From: Melieria omissa
Lineage: Eukaryota; Arthropoda; Insecta; Diptera; Ulidiidae
Length of the DNA: 64,000 nucleotides
Assembly: GCA_963971225.1 (NCBI GenBank)
Contig: OZ020269.1
Span: forward strand, 83,800,450 to 83,864,449
Direction of reading: 5' to 3'
Part shown: piece by piece, positions 45,206 to 56,724 of the stretch
Numbering within the stretch: position 1 is the stretch's first letter
Layout of the letters: every line of letters begins with the position of its first letter
Translations under genes and position numbers: made by a program
Notes under the pieces: model-generated
The model's input: only the letters and a program-made list of their open reading frames with translations
The model's database searches: none
What the model was told of the DNA's origin: nothing

Positions 45206-47590
45206 ATTGTTGTAAAACCACGCCCCAACTTTGGTCTAAGTGAGCATTCTTGGGCTGTCACATTAACCTTAGCTTAACTACGTAAGTTAATATCGAATCT
45301 AGGAACCAAAAATAAAACTGCCCATAATTTCCCTTATTTCCTTATTGTAACGAAACTTCATCTGGCAAAACATGCGATCCATAGATCTTTCTGTGTGGCT
45401 TCTGTTCATCCTAAAATAACCTCACTTTCCAACAAATCTTAACCTCGTTCAACACATTTGTACTCACCACAACTCAACTAGTAACGAGAAAACTATTTCG
45501 TTTAGCACCAACATTTTTTACAAATTGACATATGTCACAACTTCTGCCTTTCAAACATGGGTAAAATTTTCAGCTGTCTAATTCGCCAAGCAATGAATAT
45601 TTCCCAAAACCGCTTAACGCGTTCAAACCGAATTCGCAACTACACACATTTGCCAACTGGTCCAACATGTTCGCTACTACTGACCTCTCAGTCTCGTCAC
45701 CTCGTTAGCAGCTCGTTGTCGTTGCTCTGTGCCCATTTAAATAGTTAATGGACCCATGCTGGACCGACCTGCACGCCCGCCGCTCGCTTTGCGCCTTTTC
45801 GCACTCATTCATTCATTTATCAAAGGAAATTACTAGGAAATTTGAGCATTTGCTGAAAATTTGCGTCTGGCTGTTTTGGTATTTCGTGTTTTTTGTTTTC
45901 TCATTTCGCTGCGGCCGACGGGCGCTGCTCTCGTTGACGTTTTCTGATTTGCTGATTTTGGTAATTGAAATTTTCCACATTTGAACTGCCACTCGCACTG
46001 GCCGGTAGTCGCCGCTCACTACAAGTGGCACCTGTGTCTGCGGTCGGCGGGTGCGACCCATGGCATGAGTTGAGTTTATGAATTTTTAAAGCTTCGCAGT
46101 CGGCTCCCTCGGCAAGTTGCTGCCCTTTTCGTTTTTGTTCTAATTTAGTTCATTTGCTTTCTTTTTCCTGTGCATGAACAGCCAAACGTTGTTGCTACAA
46201 TTTTGAGTTGTTTTTGATGGCTCCGACTGGCTCCTGCGCTTCCGTTAGCCAGTGCTGCCATATTCCAGGTAAACACTGGTAAATTTTCGCTGCAAACTTT
46301 GTATTGGCAAATGACTTGCATAATTTAGGGCGGGTGAGCGGGTGACAGTCGGCTCAGAAACAACAACGCTTGGCGATTTTGCTTATGTTTATGTTCGTGT
46401 TTATGTGTGAGTGCAGTTAGCTGGAAAATGGCATTAAGTGGAAAGGTTGTTGAAATTAAATCGTAGTTGTCAAGTTTTACAACCTGAGATTGGTTGGTTT
46501 TTACTGGCGTTTGTTTGTGTCGGGCATTTTGACAGATTTAAATTTGCTCAAACTTAAATTGTTTTTAAAAAATTTTATATTTCCTTAATTTTTTTGTATT
46601 CCCACATACTAAATGAATTTTCATCGCAACTCGGAACAGTAAAATTCTGGAAAATGCAATTTAAGTTTGCAACTATTAAACACTCAACGGTCATTTATCA
46701 AATGAAAAGCTCAACAAAAAAAAACCAAATTGCCAAAATGCCAATTTTTCCATTAGCAAACTTTCGACTTTGATTCTTTTTATTTGCTTAACTTTTGCTT
46801 CAATTTTTCATACCATCAACAAACAACAACAATTAAAGCCGAGTATATACAAAACTAACTTAAAAAAATTCCCTGGATTTGTATACATGAATTTTTATTG
46901 AGAGGAATATTTTTTATTTGATTTGTAATTTTCTTTCAATATCGTTACAAATGACAAAGTTTTGCGCACTTTTTCTGTGGATTTCGTTAAAAGCAGCAGT
47001 TACTCTGAAATCTCTAGAGAGACAACGGCGGAGGGTGTGAAAAGACGAAAGATTGTATGAGTCGAAAAAATTACATTAAGCATAAATTCAGCGGGCACTC
47101 AGTTTGATCAGTTGGCGGTGCCATTTTTTTACTCAATTTTATGTCTTTTGTTGCCATTAACAAAACTTGCAGTGCACTTATCGAATGAAATATGTTGCAG
47201 CTGCTCACAGAGTTGTTCTCGTTTATTTGCTCGCAACTATTGAATTTTGCTTGTAAATAACTTTTTGCTAAAATTGAAGCAGGTTTAAAAGCGTTGTCGT
47301 TTGTATTTTTGCCGTTGACTGTCAACTTAGTCGTCAGCAATTTGTTGTTTCATCACAAGGGTTTTTAATATTTGTGGAGAACATTTTCCTTAAAAAACTG
47401 AATGACATTTGAATTGAATCAGTTATTCGGTGTTTTCCGCATAATGAATATTCGTCTGTATTTTTGTAGACCATCCATAAAGGTACCGTTTGTCGAGGTG
47501 TGTTTTCACTAATACTCTGACAACTAGGAAAAAGCAACCGTAATCCTGAAACAACTGCGGTTTCATTGCTCAACTGTCTACAGATCACAG
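45206..47590. other. non-coding DNA
   Basis: AT-rich, with a GC-richer interval at 45650-46080. Open frames at 45557-45984 have no recognisable domain. No element ends are seen. Confidence 0.5.
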
Positions 47591-47759
47591 ATTAGCTGCT
47601 CTGGATTCTTTCTTGGAGAGCACTGCAACTTTTGCCTCCAAATTCGCTAACACTATCGACTTTCTGGTCTATGTGAGACCCCAATTCGCGACCTAGCCAA
47701 CTTAGACGAGGTCTGGTAGGGAAGGATGTGTGCCACACAGAGAACGCACATTCACTCGA

Positions 47760-47890
47760 AGGCCAAATTGACCAATTTCGAATCCTTCCCTTAATGGTTC
47801 TGGAGCTAACCAATCAGTCTCAATCCGGAGCAAACCAGTTCGCCCTCTTAATAAAGGAGAGCAGATATGGAATTTCAACTTTCCAGGTCC
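47760..47890 (-). repeat. dispersed repeat pair (with 62.8 kb)
   Basis: AGTCTCAATCCGGAGCAAAC followed by CAGTTCGCCCTCT and AAGGAGAG is matched at 62823-62872 with a few differences, and weaker similarity extends to both sides. On the minus strand the segment 47592-47813 is open and reads VSSRTIKGRIRNWSIWP; it may be a transposon protein fragment, but I do not recognise the family. Confidence 0.45.
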
Positions 47891-47901
47891 ACTAGGAATC
47901 T

Positions 47902-48220
47902 TCTTCTTCTTCTTGACTGACACGACAGCCCGATTATGAGACTAAGGCCTAGCTACCCGCAACCAACCGTGTTGTGCGTGCGAATGTTTTTACAAGGTTG
48001 GAAGGAACCTAATGTTTTATGTCGATTCCGAACGGCGAGTTGGGAGCTTTTTCATAGGCAATTTTAATCTCAGAGGTTTGCCATTTCCTGCTGAGAGGAC
48101 AGCCGCCGAAAGAAAAATTGTTGTTTTTCTTGTTTTTCGGTGTTAACTCAACGGAGTATTGAACTCGCGGAGTCTTGACTCGCGGCCCAACGCACTAGCC
48201 AGTTGAGCTACGGCGGCTGC
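47902..48220 (-). mobile_element. tRNA-derived SINE (family 2), near full length
   Basis: Read on the minus strand from 48220 it begins GCAGCCGCCGTAGCTCAACT (box A region TAGCTCAACTGGCTAGTGC). About 45 bp later comes a box-B-like GAGTTCAATACTC, then GAAAAACAAGAAAAACAAC. A body with GCAGGAAATGGCAAACCTCT and ATGAAAAAGCTCCCAACTCG follows. It ends in an (AAG)n tail at 47902-47913. TACGAATCT at 48221-48229 and TAGGAATCT at 47893-47901 form a 9-bp target duplication with one difference. The body words (GGCAATGGCAAACCTC, ATGAAAAAGCTCC, CCGTTCGGA) are ones I associate with tephritid SINEs (recollection, not a search). Confidence 0.82.
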
Positions 48221-48420
48221 TACGAATCTAGTCCGCGATTATACGGAGTCGGCATTTCCGCAAAATTGGGCAGTGGCACGGGAAGTGTTGAATAGTTTCT
48301 ACTCCTTGTTCATGTCCACAGCTTCTGCAGACATCGCTGAATGAGAGGCACATTTGATAAGCATAGATCCAATGGCGCAGTGTCTAGAGATAATAGAGCT
48401 TCAACTCAGGGAAAGTACAA
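48215..48420 (-). pseudogene. LINE C-terminal CCHC remnant
   Basis: The minus strand reads SDVCRSCGHEQGVETIQHF followed by PCHCPILRKCRL: C-x2-C, then H-x3-C, the cysteine knuckle that ends ORF2 in the 14.6-kb LINE type (CRGCG...ETVLHLLCQCPSLARRR). Upstream, in a neighbouring frame, HCAIG corresponds to GHCIMG. A stop follows soon after RIIAD. The SINE lies directly next to it at 47902-48220. Confidence 0.72.
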
Positions 48421-48682
48421 ATCGTGTTTTTTTCAAAGAAAGGGAGGGACATGGTGCCCGGCAGGTACTGTAATAGAATGACTGCTGCACAATCAGGACT
48501 CGAATGTCTTTTCTGCTCAACCTGTCAATATACATATGTATACAGGGCAGATATCGGAGAAAGTACAGAGTTATCTGCTTCGGTGATAGGCCAGCCAACT
48601 AAACTCACCTAATGCTCTGGGAATTTTGTTTAGCTTTCATATTTTTTCGAGTATCTGTTATTTAACTGGCCATAACAACCTG

Positions 48683-48985
48683 TTACCGGGTTACTTTGCT
48701 TTGTGGATGTCTTCTCCAATTGGTCACACCAAGAGATGATAGGACCTCCTCAACTTGGTCCTTCCAACGGAGATACGTTATCTCTCCTTGCCGTCGACCT
48801 CCAACTACCTCATCGAGCACATTCGCTGGCAGACGCCCATAGGGCAGATGACCATGCCAGCGTAGCCGCTGTGCTCGTTTTGGGTTCGTGTATGAAAATC
48901 GTCGCCAATACGAACAGAGCCGAACATTTTGCGAAGTACCTTCCAAAGCGAAGTACACTCCAAGAAGCTTCAGCATCTTTAGAAG
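48683..48985 (-). pseudogene. LINE C-terminal tail (family D), copy 3
   Basis: This is the best copy of the family. The minus strand encodes RLRWHGHLPYGRLPANVLDE followed by GGRRQGEITYLRWKDQVEEV and LSSLGVTNWRR. Such an RLRWxGH...WKDQ...LGVTNWRR tail follows the RT in some endonuclease-RT retrotransposons of insects. The frame is open for 97 residues from 48976 to 48683, but this is only the end of a LINE. Related DNA is at 22.65 and 44.24 kb. Confidence 0.75.
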
Positions 48986-49635
48986 CTATGCTATCAGATC
49001 AGCTGTAAGGATCGATTTTTTTCAGTTACAATTTGGGTGAAAACTGCAAGCTTCCTACTGTGTTACTTTCTTCCCTTCTTTATAAAATCATAGGGCGGTC
49101 CTTCCTTATTGACTTGGACGACCAGAAATTAGTACGATGTCTAACATGATCTGACAGAAAGTATATCCATGGTTTTTTACATTGGCCTATGTGTGTGAGA
49201 CTCGGCAATGTCAGTGCCCTGAAAGCCCTTATTTACTTTCTTCGTATCCCATCCCATGTTTTCAATCATAAATTCGTTATTATCGTTCGGTCATACTAAT
49301 ACATTGCTAGAATACGATGCTGTTACTTAACTAGTTTGCAGTTTTATTTATTCATTTTTATTTTATTTAGTAACAATTTACGAGTCATTGACCATATTTA
49401 ATTAATAGGGATTCTTTGAATTCTCTGAATATAAAGTTAATAATAACCAATTCTGTTTAAGTTTTCATGACGCTTTCTTTCATTGATCCATCAACTGTCT
49501 ATATATTTCCAGTTCATCAGTTGTTTTCTATTCATGAGTCCTACTTTCTTCACATTATTAGCGATCCAGATGCTTCTTATTTCGTCGAATTCTTAGTTTC
49601 ATTGTGTACATTTTATATGCCGGATTAGAAAAAGA
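48986..49635. other. AT-rich DNA, nothing recognised
   Basis: No open frame, RNA or element end is supported here. Confidence 0.45.
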
Positions 49636-49860
49636 AACGGCCCGCTCTTTGTTGTCTGGTCAGGAACAGACAACAACTAAATTTTCAAATCTTGACATCA
49701 TGGAGATAATGTGGTTCAAATTGAAATCCTCGTAGTTTTTTTACGACGGAAATTGCAACATGCCATCATAGTATCACAACGAGCCATTTGACTGACTTTC
49801 AGAAGAAGGTTGTGCCTCCAACCTAACCTAATCTAGAAAAACCTTACCTACTCTAACCTA
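49636..49860 (+). pseudogene. LINE 3' end with CCTAA-type tail
   Basis: ATAGTATCACAACGAGCC (near 49768) followed by GTTGTGCCTCCAACCTAACCTAA (listed here in two parts: GTTGTGCCTCC and AACCTAACCTAA) parallels the 3' end of the LINE at 14.6 kb. There GGTATCACAATGGGCC is followed by CACTCCAACCTAACCT. Just upstream a frame reads NLDIMEIMWFK-like sequence, comparable with the NIRDIARFIMESSWF C-terminus. A further AACCTAACC lies at 49854-49862. Confidence 0.6.
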
Positions 49861-49862
49861 AC

Positions 49863-52080
49863 CGTTTTGTTCTAACTTAACTTATGTGGTGGACCAACAC
49901 ATCTCCTTTTTTCTTCCTTGTTTCACTGTATTTTCCCTTTATTTGTCAATTATTTCAATTCATTTTAATTATTTTTCATTTATCTCTTCTTTTCATTTAT
50001 TTCGCTAGAAATTGTTTGTTTCACTTATTTTATCTGCATCACAAAAATTGTTCATTAATCGACCAAAGTCCTTTATCCGTTTTTTCACTTCATGCATCAC
50101 ACATTTTAAGCTTAAATTTATTATTCGTCTCAATTTTCTGCTTATTTGTTGCTGTTCTTCATTCCTCAGCCAATAAACTAATTACTCGATTTTATTTTCA
50201 AATTCCCCCAACGACACTGCTCCTTCGATACTCTGCTCGCTCGCCTCTCTTATTTGCAAAAATAGAAATTTGAATTTTCCGTCAATTCCAGCTGTAAGAA
50301 TTTTTTTTGTCGATTCCGCTTTTCCCTCTAATTTAATTGTGTGTCATTTATCAACATTGGATAGCCCTCCCTCTCAACAACAATAACAATTACAACAACG
50401 AAACCGAGTACAAGAAAGCTGCAATTTAATTAGCTGTCATTTGATCGGTTTGTTGTTGCTGTTGTTGTTGCGCTTTTTACGACATTCGCCGTTGTTCTCG
50501 TTTTATGTTTGCTTTTAGTTTTGTTGTTGTTGCTGTCCTTATGTTTCGCTGCAATTTAATTTCCACTGGCCAGTTTAGCGTTTTTCGACGCTTTCAGTTC
50601 GCTTTTTCGCCTTTTGATTTTTCACTTTCTGTCGCTTGCACAAGAGTCGAGCGGTCTGCGCTGTCTGTCGCTGTGTGTTTCGCCTGTTTTCCGCATTAAC
50701 ATTGCACTATTCAATAGTCTTTAGATATTTTTGACCTAATTTTTGTTCTGCTTGTTGTTGCAATTTGTATGTTCGTTTTGTTGTGGCTACTTTTGCTTTT
50801 GCTTCGACTCTCAGCAGTCGCTTCATTTTCGTGCGCTTTGCGCGTGCATTGCATTTATGTTACAATTTATGTTGGTTCACGCCCACGCACCCCTCACCCG
50901 CCCACCAAGTAATGTCGCCCACGCTTTGCGCGTTGCGCCGCACACAATTGCACTGCTTTGTGCCTGTCTGTCTGTCTGTCTGCGTTCTGCCGCTGGCCGC
51001 CGCCTGCAATTAGTAGTTGCGGCTATAATTTTGCTCAGAACTGTTCGCTTTGCGTTCGCCTTGACGGCTGCTCGTCGCTGCGCGTTATATATATGTGGGT
51101 CTACTCGAGTCCATCTGCAGCCAGTCGTGTGTCGTTTCGCTCGCATAAATTTCATGTTCTTTATAAATTTTGACCCTTTTTGTGCGATGACCTCATGCCA
51201 GCGGCCATTCATGTGTGTCGTACTTGCACACTTTTCCACCGTCGACCCACTGTTGGCGATATTGTTTGATTGTCATTCGGTTGCGTGTTTGACGTATGTT
51301 TCTATTGATTTTTACATGAATGCCTGCACGGCACGAGCTCTAACCAATTATTTAGGGCCATAATTGGCACCGAAGGTTCTTTCGCTCTCCTGCTTTCTTG
51401 CTTTGTTTGCGCAAATTTGCTTGTGATTTGCTTACGGCCACAAGATAAATAGACATGGTTCTATCAGAAATTGAGGCGCAGTAGGCAAATTGCTGGTTAA
51501 GTGTGTTTGATGTTGTAGCAAATGTCGGCTCTTCCTATCCTTTGTACTACTTCACTGATGTATTGCGTATTTGACCCATTTCTTATGGTTTTGATTGCAT
51601 TAGAAATCGTTGTAATAATTTCTATTTTGCATTAATGAAATAGGTGGGCGCCATAGGTGGGCGAAGGAGCTGGGGTGGGTTAATTGTGCTCACTCAGACT
51701 AAAAGGCAAGAAGTAAAACTATAAAGATTGGAGTGCAGCTTTTAAAGTATTGATGAATTGAATGGATTGAATGTTATAGAGTGAAATGTTGGAAAAAAAA
51801 ACTGATAACGATTTTCTATCAGTGTTCAAAACAAAACAAAAGTAAGTAAGCAAGTTTACAACTTTGTTTCTTACAATACTAATCAATCGTCTGAAAGGTG
51901 AAATATTGATTACAATTACTATACTCCAAAACTATTGCTGAATATAGAGAAATATTGTGTCCAATTTCGACGTCTCACATGTCTTAAAGATGTGAAAGTT
52001 AGCTAAGGTTCATAGCGAGTTTCTTCTTGTTTTTGGTGGAAGATTTAAACTCTTCAAAGACTAAACGTGTTAAACTTTTG
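49863..52080. other. non-coding T-rich DNA
   Basis: From about 49880 to 51360 the + strand is pyrimidine-rich with GTTGTT and CTGT runs. The open frame at 50743-51363 (206 codons) is Cys/Phe/Leu/Val-rich like its surroundings and shows no domain, so I do not call it. No transposon ends are seen. Confidence 0.5.
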
Positions 52081-52084
52081 ATTC

Positions 52085-52718
52085 TGACTAAGATTAGGTT
52101 AGGTTGAAAAACATATAAAATATCCCTCAGTTTTAAGTTAGGTTAGGTTGAAAAACATATAAAATATCCCTCAGTTTTAAGTTAGGTCAGGTTAAAGAAC
52201 ATATAAAAGATCCCTCAGGTTTAAGTTAGGTTAGGTTAGGTTGCAAAACATATAAGATATCCTTCAGGTTTAAGTTATGTTAGGTTAGGTTGAAGAACAT
52301 ATAAAATATCACATAGGTTTAAGTAAGATTAGGTTAGGTTGAAGAACATGTAAAGTATCCCAAAGGTTTAAGCTATGTTAGGTTGAAGAACATATAAAAT
52401 ATCCCTCAGGTTTAAATTATGTTAGGTTAGGTTGAAGAACATATAAAATATCACATAGGTTTAAGTAAGATTAGGTTAGGTTGAAGAACATGTAAAGTAT
52501 CCCAAAGGTTTAAGTTATGTTAGGTTGAAGAACAAATAAGATATCCCATAGGTTTAAGTTAGGTTAGGTTGAAAAACATATAAAATATCCCTTAGGTTTA
52601 AGCTAGGTTAGAGAAGGTTGAAGACATATAAAATATCTCTCAGGTTTAAGTTAGGTCTGGTTGAAGAAAATATAAAATATCCCTCAGGCTTAAACTAGGT
52701 TAGGTTGAAGTGGCTGTA
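52085..52718 (-). repeat. ~45-bp minisatellite with TTAGG words
   Basis: About 14 units follow the pattern AGGTTAGGTTGAAGAACATA then TAAAATATCCCTCAGGTTTAA. Every unit holds one to three TTAGG or TTAGGT words. A three-unit higher-order repeat of 142 bp is visible: the ATCACATAGGTTTAAGTAAG type unit occurs at 52309 and 52451, each followed by the same CATGTAAAGTATCCCAAAGG unit. Its right end runs directly into a minus-strand LINE 3' end (52719-52870). The strand given is that of the LINE from which it seems to derive. Confidence 0.9.
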
Positions 52719-52870
52719 CATATGTGGACACATATTAGTTGATCCCATTGTGATAGCATAAATAGCGCCTTTCTTCAGGAAATTTGTTTACGACACACTT
52801 CGTGATAAACTATCCCTTGGAAAATCCTAAATTTATTTTGGTGCAAATTGAATTTATTGTCGACGTTGTT
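52719..52870 (-). pseudogene. LINE 3' UTR remnant
   Basis: On the minus strand GCTATCACAATGGGATC is followed by ACAGCCACTTCAACCTAACC, which parallels GGTATCACAATGGGCC ... CTGCCACTCCAACCTAACC at the end of the LINE at 17.0 kb. The tail leads into the minisatellite. No coding part is seen. Confidence 0.6.
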
Positions 52871-54590
52871 CTTAACTTTTGGGAAAAAACGACACTTCTC
52901 AAAGGCTTCTTTTGTGCAGCAATTTAGAATTTATTTGCAAAACGCAATGGGGGGAAAAGTCAAGCGTGGTGTTGGTGCTTAGCACTCCGCGCACACATTT
53001 AATTAAATCACATTGTAACGCCTCCGTTTCGCCTTTTGCTTGCCTCCTCCCTGGCCGCAGCAACCAGCAGCAGTGCGGCCGGAGTTGGACGCTAATTTAA
53101 TTTATGCAATTTTCAAGCTGCAATTTTACGCGCTGGTACAAAGCCAAAACCGCGACGTCTGCCCGCGCGGCGCGTTCTGTTCAACAAACGCAACAAACTT
53201 TTTCTTGGAAAAAAGGGGAAAACGCCAAAAAATATGCTGAAAAAACAGAAAATTTCAACTTTGTGCTTTTTCGCCCCTCCCCGCCCCGCACTGCAGTTTT
53301 CTGCCACTGCAGGACGTTGCCGCTTATAATTAAAATGCAGGCAGTTGGCGCAAAAAATTTCACCACTTCCACCTCGTAGTCGCACTTCAATGTTACCATT
53401 TTTTTTGCTGCAGCTAAATTATTTCGAAAAACAATGCATTTTTTGTTTCTTTGGGTGTTGCGCTTAGCAAAAAAGTGTGCAGTTAAAATGCAAAACCGCT
53501 GCTCGCCAGGATGATGAACTCTCGACACTTGGCACAGTCACATCAACAACAACAATGAATATTTGTTGTTACCTCTGCGCAAGTTATAGTAGAAAGCATT
53601 CTTTGTTCGTTGGTTGCGCTGTCTGTCCGTATGCCTCCTTCGGTGTCTGCTCAAACGTCCGTTTGCTTTTGTTGTCTGGTGTTTGCGGTTGTAAAAAGTG
53701 TGTGATTTGCGCACCTTTTTGTTGTGTCTTTTCTGTTTGCTGTCGTTGTTGTTGTTGTTGGTTTGTGTGATGCATTATGTATGTGGCATCAATGTAATTA
53801 AGACACAACGTCACATATTCAACTTTGCGCAGAGGAACAAAATAAAAAACAACATCAACAACAAAAACCCTCAGATTCTTCGTATTTACTCTTATAAAGC
53901 ACACATGAACACATACATACGTCAACATAGACAGCATATTGGTATTTGCACAATACTAGAGATCGTATTGGCAAATATTAAGAAAAAAACACTAACCACA
54001 ACAACAGTAAAATGTTGGGGATAAAACAAAAACAATTTGTTTACTTTGTCTGATTTGTACATAAATTGTACGGGTGGAATATTGAGTGTGGTGTTTGTGT
54101 TTTTATGGCTCATGCTGTGAAGTTTTTCACGGACTGGTGCACCAGAAGTTAGAGGGAGAGAGGTAAACTATGAGAAATAAATAACAAACATAGCAAAGTT
54201 CAAAACTGTTGAATAAAACAAGCGCTGAATAAGAAAGCGTGAGGTTCCGATTGGATTCAAAGTTGCATGAGTTAACGGTTGCAGCTTTATTTGTTGGCGT
54301 TGTTCATGTTCTCGCATTATTCGTACTCTAGTATGGCAGTTTATTGTATTCGGAATTAGTGAAACAAGGCTCGATCAGAACTTTTCTGTTTAAATATATT
54401 CAGATATATTTTACTGAGGTTTATTCCTATTCTCTCTTTTACTATTACTATCACTCTTACCACTCCTACTAGCTCTATTAATTCCACTACACCTCCTACT
54501 CGTTATACTCCTTTTGCTTCTATTCCGACTACTCTACTACCACTCCCAGAACTCATTCTTCTTCTACTTTTACTCCTACTTATACTTATA
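52871..54590. other. non-coding DNA
   Basis: Open frames at 53040-53937 on both strands overlap and show no domains. GTTGTT and AAC runs are present near 53545-53560 and 53740-53760. Nothing is supported as a gene. Confidence 0.5.
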
Positions 54591-54595
54591 CTTCT

Positions 54596-55460
54596 CCTTA
54601 CTCTAACTCTTATTCTTACTCTTACTCTTACTCTTACTCTTACTCTTACTCTTACTCTTACTCTTACTCTTACTCTTACTTTTACTCTTACTCTTACTCT
54701 TACTCTTACTCTTACTCTTACTCTTACTCTTACTCTTACTCTTACTCTTACTCTTACTCTTACTCTTACTCTTACTCTTACTCTTATTCTTATTCTTACT
54801 CTTATTCTTACTCTTACTCTTACTCTTACTCTTACTCTTACTCTTACTCTTACTCTTACTCTTACTCTTACTCTTACTCTTACTCTTACTCTTACTTTTA
54901 CTCTTACTCTTACTCTTACTCTTGCTCTTATTCGTATTCTTACTCTTGCTCTTACTCTTACTCTTATTCTTACTCTTACTCTTACTCTTACTCTTATTCT
55001 TACTCTTATTCTTACTCTTACTCTTACTCTTACTCTTACTCTTACTCTTACTCTTACTCTTACTCTTACTCTTACTCTTACTCTTACTCTTACTTTTACT
55101 CTTACTCTTACTCTTACTCTTACTCTTACTCTTACTCTTACTCTTACTCTTACTCTTACTCTTACTCTTACTCTTACTCTTACTCTTACTCTTACTCTTA
55201 CTCTTACTCTTACTCTTACTCTTACTCTTACTCTTACTCTTACTCTTACTCTTACTCTTACTCTTACTCTTACTCTTACTCTTACTCTTACTCTTACTCT
55301 TACTCTTACTCTTACTCTTACTCTTACTCTTACTCTTACTCTTACTCTTACTCTTGCTCTTACTCTTACTCTTACTCTTACTCTTACTCTTACTCTTACT
55401 CTTACTCTTACTCTTGCTCTTGCTCTTGCTCTTGCTCTTGCTCTTACTCTTATTCTTATT
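54596..55460. repeat. CTCTTA hexanucleotide array, ~865 bp
   Basis: About 140 tandem CTCTTA units run with scattered single-base variants (CTTTTA, TTCTTA). A cluster of CTCTTG units lies near 55410-55445. Because the unit is two codons long and only one of the six frames (TAA GAG, minus) contains a stop, five frames stay open. They yield artificial Leu-only (plus) and Arg-Val or Lys-Ser repeat (minus) proteins of more than 200 residues. The flanks (54420-54590) are already rich in CTATTACT-like words, so the array seems to have grown from a pyrimidine-rich seed. Confidence 0.97.
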
Positions 55461-56690
55461 CCTGCTTTTTCTCTTACTCTTATTTCCACACTTACTTTTA
55501 CGAGTTATGGCTGTTATCCTGTTTGCTTTCCCTGTTCTATTCCATTTAAATTTCAATCTTTTCACAATTATTTCATTCAGCAATTAAATTTCCATTGGTT
55601 TTAATAAAGCTTTCAACTTATTTCTGGCATACATTTTCATATCTAACTCTCTGAAATGTTCCTACAGGGACCTTATTTATTACAACAAATTAATTCACAG
55701 TCGAAATGTTACATGAAGCGGGCCACATTTGTTTGTGCTTTTATTTGCTGAATATTTGTAGTGCTGTGCTCGGTTCGTTTGTAGTGGCATTAAGGGAATT
55801 AAATGTGCCGTTGGTGTGAGTTTTCAGCTAAAAAAAGCTACAGTAAAAAACTATGGCCAACATATACACACACAGCACAATAAACAACAAATTATTGAAG
55901 TGGAATTTATACTCGTGGCTCCAAAGAGTTAACTATGTATGTGTATATGACGCATATATATACTCGTATGTACACCCTTATCGCTGTGTAATTTTTTATC
56001 ATAAACTGGTATTTGTAGTGTGTTGAATTCCGATATGCTTGCAGTGTTGCACAGTGAGTGAATTAAATCTGCGGCGCCACATGTTAACACATTTTTTGTC
56101 TTTGTTACACCACTATTTAGTTGGTTCTCGCGGCTTTTCTCACGGCGACTTTGTAATTAATTTTTTAAAATATATAATAATTCAATAAGTATAATGACCC
56201 TAAAATATTGAGTTAGTTTTTTTTTGTGCAATGCTTTCATTTTCTTCCATAGAAAGACTCGGCTTACTACCAATCAAGCTGTGTAACCTACCACTTTAAA
56301 AAGAATCAACACTAAACAATTATCTGAATTGGTTGGAATCGATTAATATTGAGATTGCCTAGTAATAAATACCTGGAGCCATTATGTTTTGCAAATCCGC
56401 TGAGGATTCGTTAAACAATAAAACCGATGTTGGACTACTACCATAAAATGGGATGCAATATGTAATTAAAATTGTATTTCCTGCATTCGAATTTGAACTT
56501 TGTGCTCGAATATATGAATTCCTTAGCGATGAACATGGGGAACGCCTTAATTAAGAAGTAGCTGGAATCAAAAACCGTTTCTAAGGATTTTGGAAGCCTG
56601 CTATGCTCGCAGATTATTGTTGTAGCCTTATCAGAGATAGTCCTGGATCCCATTATAAAAGTAAAACCAGCCGCACCAAGCAAACATCAC
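55461..56690. other. AT-rich non-coding DNA
   Basis: Nothing is recognised apart from short TATATA and CACACA runs near 55866 and 55940. A minus-strand frame at 56438-56683 has no domain. Confidence 0.5.
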
Positions 56691-56724
56691 CTTTTCAATC
56701 AAAACATCAATAAAAGTTAAAGTC

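Noticed and set aside
50743..51363. 206-codon open frame on the plus strand
   Set aside because: It has no recognisable domain, its composition is that of the pyrimidine-rich surroundings, and frames on the opposite strand are open over the same DNA.
52085..52718. Interstitial telomere (TTAGG)n
   Set aside because: TTAGG words occur only once to three times per 45-bp unit, the unit abuts a LINE tail with the same word, and flies do not use TTAGG telomeres.
54503..55587. Very long open frames (Leu-only on plus, Arg-Val and Lys-Ser on minus)
   Set aside because: They are produced by the CTCTTA hexanucleotide array, which has stops in only one of six frames.
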